This document shows positions 1 through 7,511 of a stretch of DNA of 40,434 nucleotides, one piece after another. The translations under genes and the position numbers were made by a program. Below the pieces are notes generated by a model. That model was given only the letters and a program-made list of their open reading frames with translations. It had not been told where the DNA came from and did not search any database. The stretch comes from an uncultured Collinsella sp. GTDB taxonomy: Bacteria; Actinomycetota; Coriobacteriia; Coriobacteriales; Coriobacteriaceae. The stretch is from NCBI GenBank assembly GCA_900540905.1, contig UQHR01000020.1:1-40434 (forward strand), in the 5' to 3' direction. Numbering within the stretch: the first letter of the stretch is position 1; every line of letters starts with the position of its first letter.

Positions 1-130
1 CCATCCTCGCAGTATCCGGTTCTCAAGGTGCACGCCTGCGCGGCTGATCCGGTTCGACCGGGCCGCGCGGCAAGGAGATATATTGCCAGACCGGAGGGGC
101 CCCGTGGGCGGGAATCGCGCACTCCATATT
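1..130 (-). promoter_or_regulatory. Probable rRNA operon leader (boxA-like antitermination region)
   Basis: On the minus strand, positions about 31-1 read CTTGAGAACCGGATACTG followed by a GCGAGGATGG tail. This resembles the TTGAGAACT-type motif found in actinobacterial 16S leaders and spacers. No 16S sequence is present at higher coordinates, so this would be the leader of an rRNA operon running leftwards out of the window. That direction is also the leading-strand direction for an origin at about 30 kb. I could not assign a convincing promoter. The rRNA gene itself is not in the window, so this is an inference from one motif. Confidence 0.35.
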
Positions 131-151
131 TTGTTCACAAATGAATAGATG

Positions 152-171
152 CCTCAGTCGCGTCACTGAGG
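152..171. repeat. Short inverted repeat in leader region
   Basis: CCTCAGT and ACTGAGG form a 7-bp stem around a 6-nt loop. A second, looser pair (GATGACC near 204 and GGTCATC near 236) follows. Neither has a T-tract, so they do not look like terminators. They may be processing or folding elements of an rRNA leader. Apart from these and the tRNA fragment at 340-364, I see nothing coding in 130-365. Confidence 0.3.
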
Positions 172-339
172 TTAAAACTGAAGCATTGGCTTCTGATATT
201 GGCGATGACCAGCTGTTTTATGAGTATTGAGACATCGGTCATCTCTGGAGCGCTACTTTACTCCAAAGGCATCAGCTATTTGTTTCCCATCGGTAAAAGG
301 CGGGTTTTGTTCGCCAAGCGTTCTTATATATAGATAGAT

Positions 340-364
340 ACGGGTTCGAACCCGTGCACCGGCA
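340..364 (+). pseudogene. tRNA 3'-end fragment (T-arm plus acceptor strand)
   Basis: ACGGGTTCGAACCCGT at 340-355 is a T-arm-like hairpin, with a loop one base shorter than normal. It is followed after one base by CACCGGC and a discriminator-like A, the form expected of the 3' acceptor strand of a tRNA beginning GCCGGTG (seen in some tRNA-Leu). No D-arm, anticodon arm or 5' acceptor strand lies upstream, where the sequence is AT-rich (tatatatagatagat). A free-standing tRNA 3' end is a common footprint of an integration site, but decay of an old tRNA gene is equally possible. Confidence 0.4.
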
Positions 365-366
365 AC

Positions 367-396
367 AAAAAAGACGGCCAACCGAAGTTGACCGTC
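367..396 (-). terminator. Rho-independent terminator of tRNA-Lys
   Basis: Read on the minus strand, GACGGTCAAC, a TTCG tetraloop and GTTGGCCGTC form a 10-bp stem with one wobble pair. It is followed immediately by six T residues. It lies 15 bases past the 3' end of tRNA-Lys. Confidence 0.85.
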
Positions 397-411
397 TCAA
401 CAATCTTTGGG

Positions 412-484
412 TGGGCCGTCAGGGGTTCGAACCCTGGACCTTGGGATTAAAAGTCCCCTGCTCTGCCAGCTGAGCTAACGGCCC
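412..484 (-). tRNA. tRNA-Lys (anticodon TTT)
   Basis: The minus strand folds as a complete tRNA. The acceptor stem is GGGCCGT/ACGGCCC, the D-arm begins TAGCTCAGC, the anticodon loop is CTTTTAA with anticodon TTT, and the T-loop is TTCGAAC. The discriminator is A. The bases after it read CCC rather than CCA, so the CCA end appears to be added after transcription. It decodes AAA/AAG lysine codons. A promoter lies just upstream at 494-522 and a strong terminator just downstream. Confidence 0.97.
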
Positions 485-493
485 GCGGGTGGC

Positions 494-522
494 ATTGTAC
501 CACGGTCTGGGACTATTCCCAA
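494..522 (-). promoter_or_regulatory. Promoter of tRNA-Lys
   Basis: The minus strand carries TTGGGA (522-517), 17 bases, then TACAAT (499-494), ending 9 bases before the mature tRNA 5' end at 484. The -35 hexamer lies inside the last codons of the aminopeptidase gene, which stops at 513. The tRNA can therefore be transcribed independently of that gene. Confidence 0.6.
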
Positions 523-1793
523 CTCCATTGGCCGTTCTGGAAAATCACAACTTCACGTCCATCAGGCGTAATGCCCGTAATATCGATGTCGTCCGTGCCG
601 ATCATAAAATCGACGTGCGTGCTCGAGACGTTAACACCATGCTCCAGGAGCTCCTCCTTGGACATGTCGTACCCACCCTCGATGCATTCGGGGAAACCGA
701 CACCTAGCGCGAGATGGCAGCTAGCGTTCTCGTCATAGAGCGTATCGTAGAACAGAACACCACTTTCGCGGATCGGCGTGTCCTTGGAAATGAGCGCGAC
801 CTCTCCCAGGTGAGCAGCGCCCTCGTCCGTATCGATGATACTTGCAAGCGTTGCCTTGCCCACGCGGGCGTCGTAGTCCACCACGCGGCCGCCCTCGAAC
901 TTAATCCAAAAATCGTCGACCTTATTGCCGTGGTGGATGAGCGGCATGGCCGAGTACACGATACCGTCGGCGCGCATGCGATCGGGCGAAGTGAAGACTT
1001 CCTCGGTGGGAATGTTGGGGAAGAAGGGGTGCCCATCGGGCGTCTTGCCCTTGCCGCCGGCCCACTCGTGACCCTTCGTCATGCCAATCATCAGATCGGT
1101 TCCATTTGCCGCGGTGTAATGCAGGCAGTCGAAACGATTGTCGTTCAGGAAACGCAGGTTCTTTTCGAATGCGGCGTCGTGGAGCTCCCAGTCGCTCTCT
1201 GGGTCCTGGCCATCGGCGCGAGCGGTGTGCAGAATCGCATTCCACAGCTTATAGATTGCAACCTCATCGGCGTCTCCCGGGAACACCTCGCGCGCCCAAG
1301 CCACGACCGGAGCGCCGGCGATGCACCACGGATTGATGTTGTAATCCAGTCCACGGCGGAAAACTTTGCACTGCGTGTTCTTTGCCTTAGAAGCTGCAGC
1401 GGGCTTAGCGGGATCGATGCCCTTAAGGGCGGCGGGGTCCGCACCCTCGATAAAGATAAAGCAGGCACCGTCCTGGGCCAGGGAATCCAGCTGCAGGCGC
1501 TTCCACTCGGGCGTCTGCTCAAAATAGCTTTTCTCGACATGCTCGTACGTGAGCCTCGTCACGGCATCATCGGCCCAGATGACCGTCACGTGGCCGGCGC
1601 CGGCAGCATAGGCCTCCGCGACCACCACGCGCGCAAACGGCGCGCACTCAACCGGAGACTGAACGACGACTTCCTGGCCGGGCTTAACGTTTACGCCCTT
1701 GCGGACAACCAGGCGCGCATAGTTTTTAATCTTGGGCTCCAGGGACTTCATACCCTCCAGGGCCTCTTCGACCGTCAGGGCAGCTCGAATCAT
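513..1793 (-). CDS. M29-family metallo-aminopeptidase
   Basis: A cytosolic aminopeptidase predicted to remove N-terminal residues from peptides using two metal ions. It matches the thermophilic AmpS/AmpT (M29) family in length (426 aa). The metal ligands are visible: E265 in PTEEVFT, E331 in LGEVAL, H360 in ASCHLALG, and H393 and D395 in THVDFMIG. The 66- and 29-residue spacing of the first three matches the spacing I recall for characterised members. The start chosen is the ATG at 1793, because GGAG lies 6 bases before it; an in-frame ATG 12 bases upstream overlaps that ribosome site. It follows the terminator at 1826-1852, so it probably has its own promoter. Substrate preference cannot be read from the sequence. 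Confidence 0.93.
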   Translation of the reverse strand: MIRAALTVEEALEGMKSLEPKIKNYARLVVRKGVNVKPGQEVVVQSPVECAPFARVVVAEAYAAGAGHVTVIWADDAVTRLTYEHVEKSYFEQTPEWKRLQLDSLAQDGACFIFIEGADPAALKGIDPAKPAAASKAKNTQCKVFRRGLDYNINPWCIAGAPVVAWAREVFPGDADEVAIYKLWNAILHTARADGQDPESDWELHDAAFEKNLRFLNDNRFDCLHYTAANGTDLMIGMTKGHEWAGGKGKTPDGHPFFPNIPTEEVFTSPDRMRADGIVYSAMPLIHHGNKVDDFWIKFEGGRVVDYDARVGKATLASIIDTDEGAAHLGEVALISKDTPIRESGVLFYDTLYDENASCHLALGVGFPECIEGGYDMSKEELLEHGVNVSSTHVDFMIGTDDIDITGITPDGREVVIFQNGQWSWE

Positions 1794-1825
1794 GTGCCAC
1801 TCCATCTATCTATAGAACAGTAAAA

Positions 1826-1852
1826 GGGCGCGCCGCAAAAACGACGCGCCTT
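1826..1852 (-). terminator. Terminator after the purC operon
   Basis: On the minus strand GGCGCGTCG and CGGCGCGCC pair around a T-rich loop and are followed by CTTTTAC. It lies 30 bases beyond the stop of the membrane-protein gene at 1883, separating that operon from the aminopeptidase gene. Confidence 0.65.
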
Positions 1853-1882
1853 ATATCTTAGCGATAAGTATGTATGCAAACG

Positions 1883-2458
1883 CTACTTCTTCTTGGAGTC
1901 CTTCTTGTCCTCCTCGGCAGCTGCGCGCTCGATAAGAGCGTTGAGCTTGTTCTCGGACATGCCCTCGGCCTGCGCGCGGTACATGTTGCGCAAGGGACGA
2001 ATACGAGCGAAGTCGTAGATAAAGTCACCTAGGATGATGACATAGGACAAAACGATGCCGACCATCTGGACAGGGCTGGACACCATGCCAGCGGGAGCGA
2101 AGTACAGCGAGGCCCAAATTGCCACGACGAGCACCATGCCAATGGCGAGCACAATCCACCAGATGCGACGGCGCTTGGTGTAGTCCTCGTCCTGCTTGAG
2201 GAGGATATTCGACACCGTATAGATGCGGTCCTCCTTGGCGCGCTGCTTAGCCTTGCGGGCGCGCTTCTCCTCTTTAGAGAGGCCCTCGAGGTTCTCGCCC
2301 TTCTCGAGCTCTTTGCGGCGTGCCTTAGACGAAGCCGGCACGACGCGAACGGAGCTCGCTGCTTGGCGGGCGGGCTTAGCAGATGCGGCAGACTTGCGCG
2401 CAACCCCGGTAACTTCGTGGGATTGCGTGCGCTTGTTCGTGGCGCTACGGGTACTCAC
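1883..2458 (-). CDS. Two-helix membrane protein of unknown function
   Basis: 191 aa. Residues 1-90 are Lys/Arg/Ala-rich and highly charged, probably disordered or helical in the cytoplasm. Two hydrophobic segments follow at about 98-120 and 125-147, then a charged tail ending in a Lys-rich stretch. This is the general shape of actinobacterial DUF3043-like proteins, but I cannot confirm membership. The GTG start follows directly on the purC stop codon (TAA then GTG), with AAGGAG 9 bases upstream inside the end of purC. The two genes are therefore very probably co-transcribed and translationally coupled. No catalytic motif is visible. Confidence 0.8.
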   Translation of the reverse strand: MSTRSATNKRTQSHEVTGVARKSAASAKPARQAASSVRVVPASSKARRKELEKGENLEGLSKEEKRARKAKQRAKEDRIYTVSNILLKQDEDYTKRRRIWWIVLAIGMVLVVAIWASLYFAPAGMVSSPVQMVGIVLSYVIILGDFIYDFARIRPLRNMYRAQAEGMSENKLNALIERAAAEEDKKDSKKK

Positions 2459-3346
2459 TTATGCGTTCTCCTTCATGCTTGTGAACTGGGAGCCCGTGAT
2501 GATCTGGAAGGCCTCGCGATAGCGCTCGGACGTGCCATCGATGACCTCGGCGGGCAGGTGCGGGGTCTCCCCCGTCATATCCCAGTTGGCCTTGAGCCAA
2601 TTGCGGACGAATTGCTTGTCGTAGCTAGGCTGGATCTTGCCCTCCTCGTAGCTGGCAGCAGGCCAGAAACGGCTGGAGTCGGGCGTGAGGCACTCGTCGA
2701 TCAGCGTGACCTTGCCATCGATGACACCAAACTCGAACTTGGTGTCGGCAATGATGATGCCACGGGTCGCGGCGTACTCGGCAGCGGCCTTGTAGATCTT
2801 GAGGGAAAGGTCACGAATCTGCGTGGCGATGTCCTCGCCCACGATCTCGCAGCAACGCTCGAACGAGATGTTCTCGTCGTGGTCACCGATCTCGGCCTTC
2901 GTGGACGGCGTGAACAACGGCTCGGGAAGCTTGGAAGCCTCGGTCAGGCCCTCAGGCAGCTGGATGCCGCAGACGGTGCCGTTCTCGTCGTAGGTCTTCT
3001 TGCCCGAACCGGTCAGATAGCCGCGGACGATGCACTCGATAGGAATCGTCTGGGCCTTCTTAACCAGCATGGCGCGGCCAGCGAGGTAGTCACGATACTC
3101 AGCAAACTCCTCGGGGAAATCCGCCGGGTCGATGGAAACGAGATGGTTGGGGACGATGTCGGCAAACTTATCGAACCAGAATGCCGAGATGCGATTGAGC
3201 ACCTCTCCCTTAAACGGAATCTCGTCGGGAAGAATGAAGTCGAACGCAGAAATGCGGTCGGTGGCGACCATCAGCAGGTTTTCACCGGCATCGTAAATAT
3301 CACGAACCTTGCCACGGGAATCCGGACGACGCTCCATCGTTGTCAC
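2459..3346 (-). CDS. purC: SAICAR synthetase (phosphoribosylaminoimidazole-succinocarboxamide synthase)
   Basis: Joins aspartate to CAIR using ATP, a step of de novo purine synthesis in the cytosol. The protein has the family motifs KVRDIY near the N-terminus, TDRISAFD, GEVLN, ECIVRGYLTGSG in the middle, and DEXLTPDSSRFWP near residue 220. About 295 aa fits a stand-alone PurC of the longer type. The start chosen is GTG at 3346, because AAGGAG (3360-3355) is 8 bases upstream of it; the GTG at 3355 overlaps that ribosome site. A downstream ATG at 3337 is possible. It abuts the membrane-protein gene at 2458. The next purine gene, purB, lies 4 kb away in a separate transcript. Confidence 0.97.
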   Translation of the reverse strand: MTTMERRPDSRGKVRDIYDAGENLLMVATDRISAFDFILPDEIPFKGEVLNRISAFWFDKFADIVPNHLVSIDPADFPEEFAEYRDYLAGRAMLVKKAQTIPIECIVRGYLTGSGKKTYDENGTVCGIQLPEGLTEASKLPEPLFTPSTKAEIGDHDENISFERCCEIVGEDIATQIRDLSLKIYKAAAEYAATRGIIIADTKFEFGVIDGKVTLIDECLTPDSSRFWPAASYEEGKIQPSYDKQFVRNWLKANWDMTGETPHLPAEVIDGTSERYREAFQIITGSQFTSMKENA

Positions 3347-3377
3347 GTGAGTCACTCCTTACCTAAATACGACAGAA

Positions 3378-3397
3378 ATGCGGGTTCTTTCCCGCAT
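3378..3397 (-). terminator. Hairpin after the histidine kinase gene, probable weak terminator
   Basis: On the minus strand ATGCGGG and CCCGCAT pair around a 6-base loop, followed by TTTCTGTC. It lies in the 109-bp gap between the histidine kinase stop and the purC start. The T-tract is short, so termination may be partial. Confidence 0.45.
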
Positions 3398-3455
3398 GTT
3401 TTCGCAAACTCGGAGCGGCAGGGACGCGGCCCCTCCTTCACCGAATAGCGAAAAG

Positions 3456-5021
3456 CTAGTGCTCCATTGTAGTAGATGCCGCGTCCGCCGTGTGCTCGCG
3501 GGGCAGATGAATTGTAAAAGTCGTACCCTTTCCAAGCTCCGACTCCACGGATATGTAGCCATGGTGACGCTCGACGATCTGCTTGGTCACGGCGAGGCCG
3601 ACGCCCAGGCCGCCAGCTTCGCGGGCGCGGCTGGCATCGGCGCGCCAAAACCGCCCGAAAATGCGCGACAGATCGTCCTTGGCAATACCGATACCGGTAT
3701 CAGAAACGGCAATGCTGACGTGCCTGCGGTCACTGAGCACCGACACCACGACCCAACCGCCCTCGGGGGTGTAGCGCATGGCGTTGCTCATGAGGTTGAT
3801 AACACATTGCGTGATCATGTCGGGATCGGCCTCGACGACATCGTCGTGCCCTTGGGTTTCATCTGCAAAGCGAAGACGAAGGTCACGGTCGGCAAACAGA
3901 CGCTCCTGGCCGTTCACAATCGATCGCACGAACGGAACCATGTCCACCGGTTCTAGATTGAGCGGAGCCGTGCTGTTTTCCATACGCGATAGGTCGAGCA
4001 TCTGCTGCACCAGACGAGCCAGGCGACGCGTCTCGGAAGCAACGGTCTCCAAATGCTCATCGTCGGTGGGATACACACCGTCTTGCATGGCCTCGACCGT
4101 TGCCAGCATGGCCATGAGCGGCGTGCGCAGCTCGTGGGCAACATCAGAGGTCAGGCGCTTTTCGTGCTTCATATCCTTTTCGAGTGAGGTGGCCATCTCG
4201 TCGAAGGTCTCTCCCAGCTGATCGATCTCGTCATCGCCGCGCAGCCCCGTGCGAGCCGACAGGTCGCCGTCACGGATTTGCTTTGCGGTACTGGTGATGC
4301 GATGAATCGGTTTGGTGAGCATGCGCGACACGAGCGATCCGATAACGACCGAAATGCAGATTGCAACAACCGCGGCGAGGGCCATGGCGTTAAAGGTCTT
4401 CTCCCTAAACGCAGAGTCCGCCTTGGTGAGCAGAGCGTCGGAGCCGATGGCCCACAGCCTTACCTGTCCGACATGCTCGCCGGAAGACGTTACAATCTCG
4501 ACGTTAGCAACGCTATCGGAGTCGGTTGGAGCAGACGAGACAGGGCTATGCGATGCCCTCTTGCCGCTCGTGTCGTCGGTCGTAGCCTGGTTTTCGCGTA
4601 CATCGGCGGTGGCGCTTGCCGAGGGCCAGGAATCGTCATAAACGATCACACCCTTTTTATTGACGACCTGCATGCCCAGATCGTCGGAAACTAAACTCGA
4701 CGTTGCGACCGTGCGCAGTTCTCCCGCGGTCCAAGAGCCGTTTTCCTCATATGAGGTCGCCAACTTCTCGGCAGCGGAGTTTGCGATTTCGACGATATTG
4801 GAGCGTGTGTAATCCGAAAAGACCGTGCCCCACACAACAGAGACAACGCCCACCAGCACCAATACCGTCATGAGCGATGTCAGAGCAAAAGCAAGTGCCA
4901 TGCGCGAGGGATAGCTCATCGTTGGCCGTGAATCGGAACGAGGCGTGTTCCAACTAGCCTTGGAACCCGCCTCGCTCTCCTGCTTGTGCTTTTGTCCGAT
5001 TTCAAAGCGCGCAGGTGTCAT
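3456..5021 (-). CDS. Membrane sensor histidine kinase, partner of the adjacent response regulator
   Basis: 521 aa. The order is a cytoplasmic N-terminus, TM1 at about 42-65, an extracytoplasmic sensor of roughly 140 residues with a Ser/Thr/Asp-rich stretch at 132-172, TM2 at about 211-235, a HAMP linker, and HisKA with phospho-accepting H296 in DVAHELRTPL. The ATPase domain follows, with an N-box (NLMSNAMRYTPEGG), G1 (DTGIGI), F box (FGRFWRAD) and G2 (GLGVGLAV). All catalytic motifs look intact. The ATG at 5021 lies 11 bases after the regulator's stop, with AGGGA upstream, so the pair is one operon. The signal is unknown; the arrangement matches OmpR-type systems that monitor the envelope. 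Confidence 0.95.
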   Translation of the reverse strand: MTPARFEIGQKHKQESEAGSKASWNTPRSDSRPTMSYPSRMALAFALTSLMTVLVLVGVVSVVWGTVFSDYTRSNIVEIANSAAEKLATSYEENGSWTAGELRTVATSSLVSDDLGMQVVNKKGVIVYDDSWPSASATADVRENQATTDDTSGKRASHSPVSSAPTDSDSVANVEIVTSSGEHVGQVRLWAIGSDALLTKADSAFREKTFNAMALAAVVAICISVVIGSLVSRMLTKPIHRITSTAKQIRDGDLSARTGLRGDDEIDQLGETFDEMATSLEKDMKHEKRLTSDVAHELRTPLMAMLATVEAMQDGVYPTDDEHLETVASETRRLARLVQQMLDLSRMENSTAPLNLEPVDMVPFVRSIVNGQERLFADRDLRLRFADETQGHDDVVEADPDMITQCVINLMSNAMRYTPEGGWVVVSVLSDRRHVSIAVSDTGIGIAKDDLSRIFGRFWRADASRAREAGGLGVGLAVTKQIVERHHGYISVESELGKGTTFTIHLPREHTADAASTTMEH

Positions 5022-5032
5022 ATGTGATTTCC

Positions 5033-5755
5033 CTATTTCTCGTCCGACTTATCGGTCTTGGCCGGAGCCTCGAAGCGATAGCCGACACCATGGACGGTGT
5101 AGAGCCACTTGGGCTTCTTGGGATCATCGCCCAGCTTGGCGCGAAGATTCTTCACGTGGCTATCGATGGTGCGCTCATAGCCCTCAAAGTCATACCCGAG
5201 CACTTTCTCGACCAGCTCCATGCGGTTATACACACGGCCGGGATGGCGGGCAAGCGTGGTGAGCAGCTTAAACTCGGAAGCCGTCAGATCGACTTCCTTG
5301 CCCTCGACCAAGATCTTGTGGCCCGAGATATCGATGACCAGATCGCCGAAGTCGAGTACCTCGACGGCGGGCTCGTCGGCCTGATGGGCACGGCGGAACA
5401 GAGCGCGAACGCGGGCGACGAGCTCGCGCGGCGAGAACGGCTTAATCAGATAGTCGTCGGCGCCGAGCTCAAGACCGATAATACGGTCCTCGATCTCGCC
5501 CTTAGCCGTCAGCATGATGATGGGGACATCCGAGGTATCGCGAATGGTGCGGCAAACGCGCTCGCCGGGAATCTTGGGGAGCATAAGGTCGAGCACGACC
5601 AGGTCGAACTGATGCTTCTCGAACTCCTCGATCGCGGACTGGCCGTCGCCGACGCCCACAACCCAGTAGCCTTCGCGCTCGAGATAGGCAGCGACGGCGT
5701 CACGGATTGCCTTCTCATCCTCGACCAGCAGAATCTTTTTTGCATCTGAAGCCAT
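5033..5755 (-). CDS. OmpR/PhoB-family response regulator
   Basis: 240 aa. The receiver domain has an acidic pair in VEDE, phospho-accepting D56 in LVVLDLMLP, a switch Thr in MLTAKG and K105 in LIKPF. A C-terminal winged-helix DNA-binding domain (about 135-230) carries the typical RTIDSHVKNLRAKLG recognition region and a GVGYRFE end. The start is the ATG at 5755, preceded by AGGGGGG; a TTG seven codons upstream lacks a ribosome site. It is first in an operon with the kinase at 3456-5021. Phosphorylated by that kinase, it should act as a transcription factor; its targets are unknown. Confidence 0.96.
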   Translation of the reverse strand: MASDAKKILLVEDEKAIRDAVAAYLEREGYWVVGVGDGQSAIEEFEKHQFDLVVLDLMLPKIPGERVCRTIRDTSDVPIIMLTAKGEIEDRIIGLELGADDYLIKPFSPRELVARVRALFRRAHQADEPAVEVLDFGDLVIDISGHKILVEGKEVDLTASEFKLLTTLARHPGRVYNRMELVEKVLGYDFEGYERTIDSHVKNLRAKLGDDPKKPKWLYTVHGVGYRFEAPAKTDKSDEK

Positions 5756-5820
5756 AACACGGCCCCCCTGTCTCAATTAGCTAAGAACAAGCCCATTTTA
5801 ACGCACCTGAGCCCGCCGGA

Positions 5821-5838
5821 TGCCGCTATGACGCGGCA
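5821..5838. repeat. Inverted repeat upstream of the response regulator
   Basis: TGCCGC and GCGGCA form a 6-bp stem, flanked by GC-rich partly complementary arms out to about 5811-5850. It lies between the lipoprotein stop (5909) and the regulator start (5755). There is no T-tract on either strand, so a terminator is unlikely. It could be an operator or simple local structure. Confidence 0.25.
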
Positions 5839-5908
5839 GCTCGGCAGGCGGTACTCACAATTACAACGCGTTTATTCCCCTGTTGGCGCCTTTTTAACCC
5901 CTCTAAGC

Positions 5909-7120
5909 TTAAAGAGAGAATAGGCGTGCAGTGACCGTCTCTGGTATACCCTGGCTGTTGCGCACCGTGGCGTACGTAAGGAATGAGTCCGATTTTCCCG
6001 CCGTAGCTGGATAATCGCCATACTCCAAAGCGCGGTCGGGCGACAGCAGCGAGCCATAGGTCTTGGCAGAGGTGTCGATCAGGAAATGCGACGCCTGTAC
6101 CTTAACAAGGTATTTATTCTTCTTGCCAGCCGCACATGCGAGCGGCTCGCGTGACAGAAAGAGGTACGGCCCTCCCTCATTACCGATATACGTGCCCATA
6201 TTGCCCAGGCTGCCCACGCCGCTATAGGCCGCCTCGATAGAAAACACGAAGGTATCGCCCATATACACGGCCTCGAAAGGCGAAACTGACGAAGGGAGGA
6301 CCAGCTGGGCACGCTTGGTGTTGTTGCCGTCGGTCAGATCGATTGCCGTAATGCCGTAGTAGACGCCCTCGTCGTTGCGGACACGCGGCGAGATGGTCAA
6401 AATGCCGTCGCTCGCGCGCGGGGCCGATGCAAAGCGGCCCGTCGATTTCCAAATTGCCTCGGCCTTGGATTCATCAAGCGAGCGACGATAGCAAAACGAA
6501 TCACTACTCGTTTTATTACCGCCTGCCGAAGGCATTTTATACCAGATGACTGATGACCCGAACGCCGTAAACAGGGGCGGATCATAGTCCTTGCCACCTC
6601 GATCGAGCTCAACCACATCGCCAGAGAGCGAAGCGCCCGACAGATTTTGAGCGTAGAGCTTCCACGATGAATTGGCAAAGTTCATCTCAACCCACGCGAA
6701 TACGCCGTCGCCGGCGCGGACATCGTAGAATGCATATCCCGTGCCCTCGACAGGATCCTCGATTAATGTGGTAAGCGAGCCATCGCCCAGGTTGAGCACA
6801 CCGAGCGTGTTGGCGTGCAATGCCGATGCGGGCGCCATCATCGCCGCGGCGTAATCGCCGTCGCAGTAGTACAGCAGCGTACCCAGAGGCAGCGTCCACG
6901 ACGCCGCCGGCTCAAGATCGATGTCGACAGCCTCATACTCATCCGTAATCGAGATAATTTTGGAATCGTCCTTGATAACCTGCGGCTCGCCGGCGGCATC
7001 ATCGCTGGTACCCGTTTTTTTCGAGCATCCGGCAAGCACCGTGGCAGCGCCCGCGGCAGCCCCACCGAGTACAAAGCCGCGACGCGATATTCCGTTCTTG
7101 ATGTGATCGGCGATACCCAT
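5909..7120 (-). CDS. Secreted lipoprotein with Tat-type signal, function unknown
   Basis: 403 aa. The N-terminus has a twin-arginine signal (SRRGFVLGG) running into a lipobox (VLAGC, Cys near residue 31), so it should be exported folded and lipid-anchored outside the membrane. The mature part alternates short hydrophobic strands with Gly/Asp turns (for example DGVFAWVEMN, SDGILTISPRV, GDTFVFSIEA), suggesting a beta-propeller or beta-sandwich, but I recognise no family. Its ATG overlaps the stop of the TSCPD gene by one base (TAATG), so the two are co-translated. The gap to the next gene is 153 bp. No enzymatic motif is visible. Confidence 0.85.
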   Translation of the reverse strand: MGIADHIKNGISRRGFVLGGAAAGAATVLAGCSKKTGTSDDAAGEPQVIKDDSKIISITDEYEAVDIDLEPAASWTLPLGTLLYYCDGDYAAAMMAPASALHANTLGVLNLGDGSLTTLIEDPVEGTGYAFYDVRAGDGVFAWVEMNFANSSWKLYAQNLSGASLSGDVVELDRGGKDYDPPLFTAFGSSVIWYKMPSAGGNKTSSDSFCYRRSLDESKAEAIWKSTGRFASAPRASDGILTISPRVRNDEGVYYGITAIDLTDGNNTKRAQLVLPSSVSPFEAVYMGDTFVFSIEAAYSGVGSLGNMGTYIGNEGGPYLFLSREPLACAAGKKNKYLVKVQASHFLIDTSAKTYGSLLSPDRALEYGDYPATAGKSDSFLTYATVRNSQGIPETVTARLFSL

Positions 7121-7383
7121 TAGGCGATCTCGGCGCGAGCGGCCTCGATGGCGCGCGTAAGCTGGTCGGCGCAGGAGGTCTTTTTCATACCGCAGGTATT
7201 ACCGGCGAGAACCTCGATTACGCGATCGGCAGGAGCGCCCTCGACCAGCTTGGAGATTGCCTTGAGATTGCCGTCGCAGCCACCGGTAAACTCAACGCCT
7301 ATCACCTTGTTGCCGTCATCGGAAAGGTCAAGGTGAATATTGCGAGCACACACGCCCTGAGGCTTGTAATCAAACGAAATCAT
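7120..7383 (-). CDS. TSCPD-domain small protein (TIGR03905-like)
   Basis: 87 aa. It resembles the small stand-alone TSCPD proteins, a domain otherwise found at the C-terminus of some ribonucleotide reductases. Typical features are GVCARNIHLDL near the start, FTGGCDGNL in the middle and CGMKKTSCADQLTRAI near the end. Four cysteines at about 12, 36, 64 and 71 could bind a metal. The biochemical role of this family is not settled. ATG at 7383 follows a GAGAGGGG ribosome site. The gene is first in a two-gene unit with the lipoprotein. Confidence 0.85.
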   Translation of the reverse strand: MISFDYKPQGVCARNIHLDLSDDGNKVIGVEFTGGCDGNLKAISKLVEGAPADRVIEVLAGNTCGMKKTSCADQLTRAIEAARAEIA

Positions 7384-7447
7384 GCGATCCCCTCTCAGAA
7401 TGTTATTCGAGACGACTATTATCCCCGTCTTTCCCTAAATGCAACGA

Positions 7448-7485
7448 GGCGCTTTGCCGGCAACACACATTACCAGCAAAGCGCC
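7448..7485. repeat. Inverted repeat downstream of purB
   Basis: GGCGCTTTGC (7448-7457) and GCAAAGCGCC (7476-7485) form a perfect 10-bp stem around an 18-nt loop, 26 bases past the purB stop. Neither side has a strong T-tract, so it may be a weak or factor-assisted terminator or an mRNA 3'-end stabiliser. Confidence 0.5.
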
Positions 7486-7511
7486 CTAAAAAGCTAACGT
7501 TATGCCCGAAC

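Noticed and set aside
714..1823. An open frame opposite the aminopeptidase gene
   Set aside because: No family similarity and no ribosome site, while the minus-strand M29 protein has all metal ligands.
5811..5850. Terminator after the lipoprotein gene
   Set aside because: The hairpin has no T-tract on either strand, so it is listed only as an inverted repeat.
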